Shown here piece by piece: positions 8,946-16,431 of a stretch of DNA of 37,080 nucleotides. The notes under the pieces are model-generated. The model was given only the letters and a program-made list of their open reading frames with translations. It made no database searches and was not told the origin of the DNA. The stretch spans positions 1 to 37,080 of the forward strand of contig SVQN01000023.1 in assembly GCA_015065295.1 (NCBI GenBank), given 5' to 3'. The position numbers and the translations under genes were made by a program. Origin of the DNA: Oscillospiraceae bacterium. GTDB taxonomy: Bacteria > Bacillota > Clostridia > Oscillospirales > CAG-272. How positions within the stretch are numbered: the first letter of the stretch is position 1; each line of letters opens with the position of its first letter.

Positions 8946-8974
8946 TTGAATATTTGGTGGAATTGTGGTATGAT
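8946..8974 (+). promoter_or_regulatory. Sigma-A-type promoter of the first solute-binding gene
   Basis: TTGAAT-N17-TATGAT, followed about 20 nt later by AGGAGA and the ATG at 9013. Confidence 0.75.
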
Positions 8975-9012
8975 AAGGCGTAAAAAACGATTACAGGAGA
9001 ACGAATATTTTT

Positions 9013-10533
9013 ATGAAAAAAACCTTATCCCTGATTCTTGCGATGCTCATGCTTCTTTCCGCGTTCACCGCCTGCTCCGAAGGCGGCACGGCAGCGGAAG
9101 ATACCACGGCGGCTGTATCCGATACCGTGGACAGTGCATCAGATGCTCCGGCAGCGGAAGATACCGAAGCCGAACCCGCAGAAACCACCCGTGAAGACGT
9201 AAAGGACGGTCTCGGTGACTACAATTTCAACGGTACATCCTTCCGTGCGGCACAGCCGGAAAGCAGCTCGTATGAATTCTACGCAGAAGAACTGACCGGC
9301 GAATCCACCAATGACGCTGTTTACAACCGGAATCTCCGCGTCGAAGAACGCTTCAACGCAGAAATCGAAACGATCAACTTCGCCAATACCACGGCGGTTC
9401 TCACCGAAGTGAACAATCTCGTGGCATCCGGCAGCGATGCCTTTGAAGTAGCAACCCACGTTGCATACAAGGCATACACCCCTATCGGAAACGGTGCCTA
9501 CCGTAACTGGTATGACGTTCCCACGGTGGACTTCACCCGTCCGTGGTGGAACAACCTCGCCAACACCCAGAACACCATCAACGGTATTCTGTATACCGCA
9601 ACCGGTGACATCAACATCACCTCTCTGCTGAACACCTACGCGATGTTCTTCAACATGGAAGTTGCCGCGAACTTCGGCATCATGGCGGCAGACCTGTACA
9701 ACTACGTTTATGAAGGTACCTGGACGATCGACAAGATGATCGAACTGACGTCCTCCATCTATGTGGACGAAAACGGGGACGGCATCCGCGACAACGGCGA
9801 CACCTACGGCTACGCAGCATGGCCGGGAATCTCCTCCGACGCATGGCTTGCCGCATTCGACCAGCCGATTTCCACGAAGGACGACGAAGGCTTCCCGCAG
9901 GCAGCGATCATGACGGACAAGACCGTTGCTGCTCTTGAAAAGATCTACAACTTCTACTATAACACCGACGGTGCGCTCGGCACGACGTCCGCGCTCGTTT
10001 CCGCCGAATACGAAGTCACGATGTTCGTGAACAATCAGGTTGTGATGGTTCCGTCCATCTTCAACGACGCGTTCACCGAATACCGCCACATGGATGCAAC
10101 CTACGGCATCATCCCCTATCCGAAGTGGGACGAAGCGCAGAGCCAGTACCTGACCAACGCGCGTGACCAGTACACCGTCATCGGCATCCCGCTGTCCAAG
10201 ACCGACGATTCTCTCGAATTCATCGGCGTCATCACCGAAGCACTCGCGGCGGAAAGCTGGAAGACCGTCTTCCCGGAATACTACAACGTTGCTCTGAAGG
10301 GCAAGTATTCCTCCGACCGTGACACCGCGAACATGGTTGACCTCGTCCTCGCAGGCCGTAACTTCGACTTCGCGTTCCTCTTCGGCGAACAGCAGTTCCA
10401 GCGCCTCCCGTACTTCTTCCGCGACCTCCTCGCGGCCGGAGACACCAACTTCGCCTCCAAGTACGCCAAGATCGAAAAAGCCCTCAACAAAACCCTCGGC
10501 AAGATCCGCGAGTTTTATGGGTATGAAGGGTGA
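9013..10533 (+). CDS. Extracellular solute-binding lipoprotein (orphan, paralogue 1)
   Basis: The product has 506 residues with a lipoprotein signal (LILAMLMLLSAFTAC) and an acidic, Ala/Thr-rich linker before the folded domain at about residue 65. The fold resembles sugar-type (family 1-like) substrate-binding proteins: ERFNAEIE, the aromatic PWWNNL motif, TGDINITSL, TWTIDKM, and a calcium-loop-like DENGDGIRDNGDTYG near residue 255. It is a clear paralogue of the protein at 33864-35372 (ELTGE, YRN, PWWN, TGD.N.T, G.WT.D.M and NGDG in the same order). No permease or ATPase genes of an ABC transporter lie beside it, so it must use components encoded elsewhere or act as a sensor. The ligand is unknown. 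An R repeat begins immediately after its stop codon. Confidence 0.85.
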   Translation: MKKTLSLILAMLMLLSAFTACSEGGTAAEDTTAAVSDTVDSASDAPAAEDTEAEPAETTREDVKDGLGDYNFNGTSFRAAQPESSSYEFYAEELTGESTNDAVYNRNLRVEERFNAEIETINFANTTAVLTEVNNLVASGSDAFEVATHVAYKAYTPIGNGAYRNWYDVPTVDFTRPWWNNLANTQNTINGILYTATGDINITSLLNTYAMFFNMEVAANFGIMAADLYNYVYEGTWTIDKMIELTSSIYVDENGDGIRDNGDTYGYAAWPGISSDAWLAAFDQPISTKDDEGFPQAAIMTDKTVAALEKIYNFYYNTDGALGTTSALVSAEYEVTMFVNNQVVMVPSIFNDAFTEYRHMDATYGIIPYPKWDEAQSQYLTNARDQYTVIGIPLSKTDDSLEFIGVITEALAAESWKTVFPEYYNVALKGKYSSDRDTANMVDLVLAGRNFDFAFLFGEQQFQRLPYFFRDLLAAGDTNFASKYAKIEKALNKTLGKIREFYGYEG

Positions 10534-10630
10534 GTTTTCCGGGGAGAAACTTTTTGGAAAAAGTTTCTCCCCGGACCCCTTTTCAAAAACTTTCCAACTA
10601 TAAAAATAGACAGAGTAAGTGCAGATTTGA
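10534..10630 (+). repeat. R-family palindromic repeat, copy R2
   Basis: It starts directly after the stop codon of the solute-binding gene. CCGGGGAGAAACTTTTT pairs with AAAAAGTTTCTCCCCGG around a minimal loop, then CCCCTTTTCAAAAACTTTCC, a TATAAAAATAGACAGAG spacer and the GTGCAGATTTG box. The stem differs from other copies at several positions, with matching changes in both arms. Confidence 0.88.
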
Positions 10631-10672
10631 AGATACAAACCGTTTGTCAGGCTTACAGACAGTTTGGTATTC

Positions 10673-10769
10673 CCGAATCTGCACTCTCTTTGTCTGGACA
10701 TTTGTTTGAAAAGGTTTTTGGAAGGGGTTCGGGGAAACCTTTTTCCTCAAAAAAGGTTTCCCCGAGAAA
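10673..10769 (-). repeat. R-family palindromic repeat, copy R3 (inverted to R2)
   Basis: Minus orientation, starting directly after the stop codon of the mazF-like gene: CTCGGGGAAACCTTTTTT, loop, AAAAAGGTTTCCCCGAAC, CCCTTCCAAAAACC, A/T-rich spacer, and the box GTGCAGATTCG. R2 and R3 face each other. The 44 bp between their boxes also form an imperfect hairpin (ATACAAACCGTTTGTC / GACAGTTTGGTAT), so 10534-10769 is one large inverted structure. Confidence 0.88.
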
Positions 10770-11123
10770 TCACTCCTCCCCATTCAGCCCCAGGCTGATG
10801 GTGATGGCGTTGTTGACGGCGGTCATGGTGGCGGGATCGAGGTGGCCCATTTTTTCGCCGAGGCGGCGTTTGTCGATGGTACGTACTTGTTCGAGCAGGA
10901 TGACGGAATCTTTCTGGAGACCGACCTGATCGGCGTATATGTCGATGTGGGTGGGCAGTTTCGCCTTTCCGACCCGGCTGGTGATGGCCGCTGCGATCAC
11001 GGTCGGGCTGTACTTGTTGCCGACATCGTTCTGCACGATGAGTACCGGACGGATGCCGCCCTGTTCGCTTCCGACTACGGGACTGAGGTCCGCGTAATAA
11101 ATATCGCCCCGTCTGATTGTCAT
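10770..11123 (-). CDS. MazF/PemK-type endoribonuclease toxin (EndoA-like)
   Basis: The 117-residue product matches MazF-family (NdoA/EndoA) sequence-specific mRNA interferases over its full length: [48 protein letters not shown], and [18 protein letters not shown]. The typical length is 116-117. The start at 11123 is preferred because family members begin MT/MI[11 protein letters not shown] and AAGGAA lies upstream; a longer frame to 11201 exists. In most Bacillota the antitoxin gene (ndoAI/mazE-like) lies just upstream, often after alr. Here the upstream region leads to divergent murD, and I see no small antitoxin frame. The toxin may be an orphan, paired with a distant antitoxin, or used in housekeeping RNA control. 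Confidence 0.9.
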   Translation of the reverse strand: MTIRRGDIYYADLSPVVGSEQGGIRPVLIVQNDVGNKYSPTVIAAAITSRVGKAKLPTHIDIYADQVGLQKDSVILLEQVRTIDKRRLGEKMGHLDPATMTAVNNAITISLGLNGEE

Positions 11124-11318
11124 TTTGCTGTGTTCCTTTCTTCCTTTGAGACTTCTCTCTGCACATCCATAGTATGGTCTGCGGTTCCGGAAATTAAACA
11201 TCCCTCCGTGATTTTTTCCGGAGCCCTTTGTCCACAGGATATGCGTCCCCGGCAGGGTTGGTGCGTACAGAATGTGCGTTTTTTCTTCCTCCGCACAGAC
11301 GAAACCGTCGGAAATCTA

Positions 11319-11347
11319 TTGCCAAACGGAGACGGTTGGTATATAAT
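11319..11347 (+). promoter_or_regulatory. Sigma-A-type promoter of murD
   Basis: TTGCCA-N17-TATAAT, with a leader of about 35 nt to the ATG at 11389. The -35/spacer region sits within a partly symmetric stretch (CCGTC...GACGG). Confidence 0.82.
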
Positions 11348-11388
11348 ATGTATAAGTATCATGACACAACAAGTATATGGAGTTTTCA

Positions 11389-12810
11389 ATGAAAATATCC
11401 CTTGACGATCTTTTCCGCGGAAAGTCGGTCTCTCTGCTCGGCGCGGGCGTATCGAATATGCCCCTCGCGGAAGCGGCGGCACGTTCTGCGGCAAAACTGA
11501 CCGTGCGCGACAAAAAATCTCCGGCAGAACTTGGTGCGGCGGCCGATACGCTGACCTCGCTCGGCGCGGAACTGATTACCGGCGAAGCCTATCTCGACGG
11601 CATTACGGAGGATCTGGTTTTCCGTTCCCCCGGCATCCGTCCCGACCTGCCCGGACTGACGGCGGCGGTCGAACGCGGCTCAACGCTTACGTCCGAAATG
11701 GAGCTCTTCCTTTCGCTCGAACCCTGCCCCGTCTACGCAATCACCGGCAGCGACGGCAAGACGACCACCACGACGATCACGTCGCTCCTGCTCGAAGCGG
11801 GTCTGGGGAAGGAACACGTCTTCCTCGGCGGCAACATCGGGGAACCGCTCCTGCACCGTTATCCGAAAATCACGTCCGACGATGTGGTTGCGGTGGAACT
11901 GTCGAGCTTCCAGCTCATGACGGTGGACGCGCCGGTCGAAGTGGCGGCGATTACCAATATGTCCCCGAATCACCTCAACTGGCACACGGACATGGACGAA
12001 TATGTCCGGGCGAAAAAACGTCTGCTGGCGAAATGCGGACGCGCGGTTCTCAATTACGACAACGATCTTACCAGAGAAGCGGCGTTTGAGATGCAGAAAA
12101 CCGGTACGCCGGTCACGTTCTTCTCGCTGAAACCGATTCCGGACGGTGTTCTCCGGGATATCGACAGCGCGGTCTGGCTGGACGGTGATGGAATTTACTC
12201 GGATTTCCCCGGCGAAGGTGTGCGCGAAGTGATGAAGCGGAGCGATATCCGGCTTCCCGGTATTCACAACACGGCGAACTTTATGACAGCGATTGCGGTC
12301 ACGCACGGGAAGGTTTCGTACGAAGCGGTACGGGAGATTGCGCGGACGTTCGGCGGCGTGGAGCATCGGCTGGAGTTTGTGCGCGAGCTGGACGGAGTGA
12401 CGTACATCAACGGCTCGATTGACTCGTCCCCCACGCGGACGGCGGCGGCGTTGTCTGCGCTGGATGACCGGCCGGTGGTGCTGATTGTCGGCGGTTCGGA
12501 CAAAAATCTCGACTATGCTCCCCTGGCGGAGACGGTGTTTGCGTCCACGGTTCACACGCTTGTGCTGACCGGCGAGACGATGGAGAAGGTATACGCGGCG
12601 GTCACGGAAGCGGACGGGTATGCGGATGCAGCAGCGAAGGGGCTGAAGATTGTGAAGAATCCCTCGTTCGACGGAGCGGTTGCGGATGCCCGTGCATTGG
12701 CGAAGGCGGGGGATACGGTGATTCTGTCCCCGGCGGCGGCTTCGTTTGATGCTTTCCCGAACTTTATGGTGAGAGGGCGGCATTTCAAGGAACTTGTGAT
12801 GGGGTTCTGA
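11389..12810 (+). CDS. murD: UDP-N-acetylmuramoyl-L-alanine--D-glutamate ligase
   Basis: This cytoplasmic ATP-dependent ligase adds D-glutamate to UDP-MurNAc-L-Ala in peptidoglycan synthesis. The 473-residue product has the three Mur-ligase domains: N-terminal Rossmann-like (LLGAGVSNMPLA), central ATPase with P-loop TGSDGKTTTT (about residue 118), ELSSFQL and NMSPNHLNWH, and C-terminal domain with GGSDKNLDY and LSPAAASFDAFPNFMVRGRHFKELV. The start at 11389 is chosen over the ATG at 11377 because GGAG lies 6 nt before it. murD usually sits in a dcw cluster with mraY, ftsW and murG; here it is isolated next to a mazF-like toxin, with its own promoter. Confidence 0.95.
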   Translation: MKISLDDLFRGKSVSLLGAGVSNMPLAEAAARSAAKLTVRDKKSPAELGAAADTLTSLGAELITGEAYLDGITEDLVFRSPGIRPDLPGLTAAVERGSTLTSEMELFLSLEPCPVYAITGSDGKTTTTTITSLLLEAGLGKEHVFLGGNIGEPLLHRYPKITSDDVVAVELSSFQLMTVDAPVEVAAITNMSPNHLNWHTDMDEYVRAKKRLLAKCGRAVLNYDNDLTREAAFEMQKTGTPVTFFSLKPIPDGVLRDIDSAVWLDGDGIYSDFPGEGVREVMKRSDIRLPGIHNTANFMTAIAVTHGKVSYEAVREIARTFGGVEHRLEFVRELDGVTYINGSIDSSPTRTAAALSALDDRPVVLIVGGSDKNLDYAPLAETVFASTVHTLVLTGETMEKVYAAVTEADGYADAAAKGLKIVKNPSFDGAVADARALAKAGDTVILSPAAASFDAFPNFMVRGRHFKELVMGF

Positions 12811-12841
12811 GGGACGACGGGGAGAATACCGGATTGTTTCT

Positions 12842-12980
12842 GTTCTTTTTCTCTTCTTTCTTGAAGAGAGAAAAAGAACCAAAAAGAGAAGAATCGCTTC
12901 TCAGGCCAGAGAGTTTCGCGGACTGCGGTCCGCGACAAGGGACGCTGTCCCTTGACCCTGCCAACTTTCGAGAAAGTTGG
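12842..12980. repeat. Cluster of four consecutive perfect or near-perfect hairpins
   Basis: Four inverted repeats follow each other: GTTCTTTTTCTCTTC / GAAGAGAGAAAAAGAAC (12842-12879), CGCGGACTGCGGTCCGCG (12917-12934), CAAGGGACGCTGTCCCTTG (12936-12954), and CCAACTTTCGAGAAAGTTGG (12961-12980). The first could terminate murD, about 30 nt upstream. The other three have no T tracts. From memory, the GGGACGCTGTCCC and CAACTTTCGAGAAAGTTG units recur between genes in gut Clostridia; that is recall and needs a search. Confidence 0.8.
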
Positions 12981-13022
12981 ATCAAAGCTTTTCGACGGAC
13001 AACGTGCAGTTTGGATTTCTTG

Positions 13023-13113
13023 TGATCTGCACGAAACCTTGTCTATCTATTTATTTTGAAGTTTTTTGGAAGGGGTTCGGGGAAACCTTTTTGCAAAAAG
13101 GTTTCCCCGAGAT
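13023..13113 (-). repeat. R-family palindromic repeat, copy R4
   Basis: Minus orientation: CTCGGGGAAACCTTTTT, loop, AAAAAGGTTTCCCCGAAC, CCCTTCCAAAAAACTTC, ATAGATAGACAAGG spacer and the box CGTGCAGATC. Unlike the other copies, its palindrome end faces the start of a gene (the first M42 peptidase, 30 nt away), not a stop codon. Confidence 0.85.
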
Positions 13114-13142
13114 ACTCCTTTTAATAATAAACGGAGGAAACT

Positions 13143-14186
13143 ATGCTCGAATACAAAACTTTGCTCCGGCAGCTTTGCGGAATTATGTCGATTCCCGGCT
13201 GTGAACGGAGTGCCTTCGGGGACGTGAAAGCCCTCGTCGGCGACCGGTTCGACGATATGTACTGCGATCCCGCGCGCAATATCGTCCTTGTGAAAAAATC
13301 CGCGAATCCCGGTGCCCCCCGCATCATGCTCGACGCGCATTTCGACGAAGTCGGCATGATCGTCACCGGCGTGACCGACGAAGGCTATCTTCGCGTCATC
13401 AATGTCGGCGGTATCGACCGCCAGCTTCTGCCCGCATCCGATATGTGGGTCTACGCACCGCAGGGCAAGCTCTACGGCGTGTTCGCATCCCTCGCTCCCC
13501 ATCTCGTCAAGCCCGGTCAGGACAAGGTTCCCGAATGGAAAGAACTTCTCCTCGACATCGGCTGCCGCACAAAGGAAGAAGCGGAAAAGCTCGTTCCCCT
13601 CGGCACGCCCGTCGGCTACTACAACGAAGGCGACGACCTTCCGAACAACCGCATCACCGGACGCGGTTTCGACGACAAGACGTGTGCTGCCGGCCTGATC
13701 TGCGCGGTGGACGCGATCCCCGCCGAAGATCTTGCGTTTGACGTGTACATCACCCTGTCCTCCGGCGAAGAAGTCGGCGGCGGCGGTGCGGGACGTGCGG
13801 CGTTTGCCATCCAGCCCGAACTGGCGATCATCACCGACGTGAACTTCGCGCTCACTCCCGGCGTATCCGGCGACGAAGGCGGCAAGTTCGGCGAAGGTCC
13901 CATGATTTCGCTTTCCGCTGTGACCGACCGCAGGCTCACCAAGAAGATCATTGCTCTTGCGGACAAGCTCGAAATGAAGCATAAGAAGGTTGTGGAAGCA
14001 ACTTCTACCGGCACCAATTCCTCCTGCGTTTACTGCGTCAACGAGGGGATTCCGGTGGCTGTCGTCAGCATTCCGCTTGCCAATATGCACTCGTTCAACG
14101 AATCGCTCTGTCTCGACGACGCCGAAGCGTTCATCAAGCTCATCGGCGAAATCGTGAAGGATAAAGAAATCGGGGGTACAAACTGA
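13143..14186 (+). CDS. M42-family metallo-aminopeptidase, first of three
   Basis: M42 (TET/YsdC/FrvX-type) enzymes are cytoplasmic di-metal aminopeptidases that form large tetrahedral dodecamers and trim peptides. The 347-residue product keeps the metal and catalytic residues: LDAHFDEVGM (His about 66, Asp), GRGFDDKT (bridging Asp), SSGEEVGGGGA (Glu-Glu pair), ITDV, and the C-terminal ligand His in LANMHSFNE. GGAGG lies 5 nt before the ATG. Its stop overlaps the start of the next M42 gene by one base, so translation is probably coupled. Confidence 0.93.
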   Translation: MLEYKTLLRQLCGIMSIPGCERSAFGDVKALVGDRFDDMYCDPARNIVLVKKSANPGAPRIMLDAHFDEVGMIVTGVTDEGYLRVINVGGIDRQLLPASDMWVYAPQGKLYGVFASLAPHLVKPGQDKVPEWKELLLDIGCRTKEEAEKLVPLGTPVGYYNEGDDLPNNRITGRGFDDKTCAAGLICAVDAIPAEDLAFDVYITLSSGEEVGGGGAGRAAFAIQPELAIITDVNFALTPGVSGDEGGKFGEGPMISLSAVTDRRLTKKIIALADKLEMKHKKVVEATSTGTNSSCVYCVNEGIPVAVVSIPLANMHSFNESLCLDDAEAFIKLIGEIVKDKEIGGTN

Positions 14187-15289
14187 TGTCCAAATACGAA
14201 AATTACACTCCCACAGAACTTCTCCGTGAACTTTCCCTCACGTTCGGCCCGTCCGGATGCGAAGGAAACGTTGCGGATATCATTAAGGAATTCGTCGCTC
14301 CCTACGCGGATGAAGTGACTTCCGACCGTCTCGGCACGGTGATTGCCGTATACCGCCGTTCAGAAGACTGCGTACGTTCCGCCGATCCCGACGAAGAACC
14401 CGTTACCAGAGAAGGAAAGCCGGAAATCGACAAGCTGATGTTCGCGGCGCACATGGACGAAGTCGGCTTTATGATTAAGTCCATCGACGGCGACGGCTAT
14501 CTCAAGATCGCGGCACTTTCCGGACGTGACCCGAAGACTCTGGCCGGCAGAAATGTCACCGTCGGCGATGAAACCAAGCAGTACAAGGGATATTTCGGCG
14601 TGAAGCCCGCACATCTCGGCGGTTCCGGCAATTTTGATTCTCTGTACATCGACATCGGCGCGAAGAACAAGGAAGACGCCGAAAAGATGGTTGCTCCCGG
14701 CGATTTCGGTACCTACCGTTCCGATTTTGTCCGCTTCGGCCCCGACGGCGCGTACCTCAAGGGCAAGGCAATCGACGACCGTCTCGGCTGCACGGTTCTC
14801 TGTATGCTCCTGAAGAAGCTCCGCGAAGACAATGTGAAGCTTCCGTATGACGTATACTTCTGCTTCACCGTCCGTGAAGAGATCGGTTCTTCCGGCGCGC
14901 AGACGGCGGCGAACAAGATTCAGCCCGACATCGGCATTGTCATCGAAGCCACGGCAGTCGATGAAACCAAGGGCAAACAGTACGGCAGCGTAGCCAAGCA
15001 GGGCGCGGGCGGCTGCATCTCCTTCATGGACCGCAGCACGATCTACGACCGCGAAGTTTATGATTTCGTTCTTGAAACCGCGAAAAAGCACAACATTCCG
15101 GCACAGCCGAAGTGCTATGTAGCAGGCGGCAACGATGCGGGCTACATCCACAAGGCGGGCGTCGGTGCGAAGTGCGCGGCGATTTCCGCTCCGACTCAGT
15201 ACATCCACACCGCTTCGAACGTGGTCAAGGAATCGGATATGCTCTCCATCATTGATCTGGCGTATGCGGTCATGATGGAAATGAAGTAA
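14186..15289 (+). CDS. M42-family metallo-aminopeptidase, second of three
   Basis: The 367-residue protein belongs to the same family as its neighbours. Conserved residues are AAHMDEVGFM, GKAIDDRLGC, TVREEIGSSGAQTA, IEATAVDE (Glu in place of the Asp ligand region of copy one) and QYIHTASNV (ligand His). An insertion at about residues 60-80 (RRSEDCVRSADPDEEP) distinguishes it from the third copy. It overlaps the first gene by one base and is followed 40 bp later by the third. Specificity cannot be told from sequence alone; in organisms with several M42 enzymes, the paralogues often differ in preferred N-terminal residue. Confidence 0.93.
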   Translation: MSKYENYTPTELLRELSLTFGPSGCEGNVADIIKEFVAPYADEVTSDRLGTVIAVYRRSEDCVRSADPDEEPVTREGKPEIDKLMFAAHMDEVGFMIKSIDGDGYLKIAALSGRDPKTLAGRNVTVGDETKQYKGYFGVKPAHLGGSGNFDSLYIDIGAKNKEDAEKMVAPGDFGTYRSDFVRFGPDGAYLKGKAIDDRLGCTVLCMLLKKLREDNVKLPYDVYFCFTVREEIGSSGAQTAANKIQPDIGIVIEATAVDETKGKQYGSVAKQGAGGCISFMDRSTIYDREVYDFVLETAKKHNIPAQPKCYVAGGNDAGYIHKAGVGAKCAAISAPTQYIHTASNVVKESDMLSIIDLAYAVMMEMK

Positions 15290-15329
15290 GACATCGAACT
15301 GAATTTATATACAAAAACAGGAGATCATT

Positions 15330-16307
15330 ATGTTTAACTTAACGAAAAAGATTCTGAAGCCCGTATCGGTTTCGGGTCGTGAAGAAGCCGTAGTCGGCGT
15401 GATTGCAGAAGAAATCGCTCCTTATGTAGATTCTCTCACTACCGACGCGATGGGCAACCTGATCGCATTCAAGGCCGGTGTCGGCGAAAACAAGAAGAAG
15501 GTTATGTTTGCGGCGCACATCGACGAAATCGGCTTTATCGTAACCTATATCGAAGAAAACGGCTACATCCGCTTCAACACGCTCGGCGGTATCAACTTTA
15601 CCTCCGCGTCCTTCACCCATGTGGTCTTTGAAAGCGGTCTGCGCGGCGTGCTTGTTCCGGATGCAAGCGGCAGCCATGTCGTTGACATCGGCGCAAAGAA
15701 CCGCAAGGAAGCGGAACGCCGCGTCAAGATCGGCGACACGTTTGCAGTGGTTTCCGACATTGTCAAGCTCGCGGGAACCCGTGTGGCAGGCCGTCCGATG
15801 GATGACCGCATCGGCGCGGTTGTACTTATCGAAGCGGCAAAGCGTCTCAAGGGCGTTGACGTGAAGAACGACATTTACTTCTGCTTCACGGTACAGGAAG
15901 AAGTCGGCTGCCGCGGTTCCAAGACGGCGGCGTACGCGATCATGCCCGACATCGGCATCGCGCTCGATGTTACGGCGACCGGCGACACGCAGGGTGCGGC
16001 TCCGATGGCAGTCAAGCTCGGCGGCGGCGCGGCGATCAAGATCAAGGACTCCAGCGTTGTCTGCGACCGCGGTCTTGTGGAAATCATGAAGAAGGCGGCC
16101 GAAGCGGGCAAGATCAAGCATCAGTTTGAAATCCTGACCGGCGGCGGCACGGACACTTCGTCTATGCAGCAGACGGGTATCGGCTGTCTCGCAGGATGCA
16201 TCTCCATCCCGACCCGCTACATCCACTCCAGCGTAGAAACCATCGACATGGCCGACGTAGAAGAAAGCGTCAAGCTCACCATGGCTCTGTGCGACGTGGA
16301 ATATTGA
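15330..16307 (+). CDS. M42-family metallo-aminopeptidase, third of three
   Basis: The 325-residue protein is the shortest and most canonical copy. It has AAHIDEIGFI, GRPMDDRIGAV, TVQEEVGCRGSKTA, IALDVTATGDT, GGGTDTSSMQ and TRYIHSSVETI, so all di-metal ligands and the catalytic glutamate are present. AGGAG lies 6 nt before the ATG. The three peptidases probably form one operon, and co-expression would allow mixed TET-type assemblies, which is an inference. An R repeat starts right after the stop codon and an intrinsic terminator follows about 80 nt later. Confidence 0.93.
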   Translation: MFNLTKKILKPVSVSGREEAVVGVIAEEIAPYVDSLTTDAMGNLIAFKAGVGENKKKVMFAAHIDEIGFIVTYIEENGYIRFNTLGGINFTSASFTHVVFESGLRGVLVPDASGSHVVDIGAKNRKEAERRVKIGDTFAVVSDIVKLAGTRVAGRPMDDRIGAVVLIEAAKRLKGVDVKNDIYFCFTVQEEVGCRGSKTAAYAIMPDIGIALDVTATGDTQGAAPMAVKLGGGAAIKIKDSSVVCDRGLVEIMKKAAEAGKIKHQFEILTGGGTDTSSMQQTGIGCLAGCISIPTRYIHSSVETIDMADVEESVKLTMALCDVEY

Positions 16308-16308
16308 T

Positions 16309-16372
16309 TTTTCTCGGGGAAACCTTTTTTGAGGAAAAAGGTTTCCCCGAACCCCTTCCAAAAACCTTTTTG
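16309..16372 (+). repeat. R-family palindromic repeat, copy R5 (distal box missing)
   Basis: It starts at the stop codon of the third M42 gene: CTCGGGGAAACCTTTTTT, loop, AAAAAGGTTTCCCCGAAC, CCCTTCCAAAAACC. The GTGCAGATTTG box seen in most other copies is absent; the M42 terminator follows in its place. Confidence 0.88.
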
Positions 16373-16390
16373 GACTGGAAAGGGAATAGG

Positions 16391-16424
16391 AAAAGGCTTC
16401 CTTGAAATTCAGGAAGCCTTTTTG
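16391..16424. terminator. Intrinsic terminator shared by the M42 operon and the XRE gene
   Basis: AAAGGCTTCC / GGAAGCCTTT around a 10-nt loop, followed on the plus strand by TTGG and preceded by AAAA, giving a T-tract in both directions. It lies between convergent genes. Confidence 0.8.
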
Positions 16425-16431
16425 GTTTGGT

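Noticed and set aside
5611-8946. A 1111-codon open frame on the minus strand opposite the cotH-family gene
   Set aside because: It mirrors the cotH codons, gives a low-complexity Val/Phe/Asp-rich protein without domains, and has no ribosome binding site. The plus-strand frame has signal peptide, domains, promoter and terminator.
12842-12980. CRISPR array
   Set aside because: The repeated structures are four different palindromes with no common repeat unit and no regular spacers.
12834-13025. Short frame over the hairpin cluster after murD
   Set aside because: Its codons come from four palindromes; the similar-looking peptide would be a by-product of a mobile or structured repeat.
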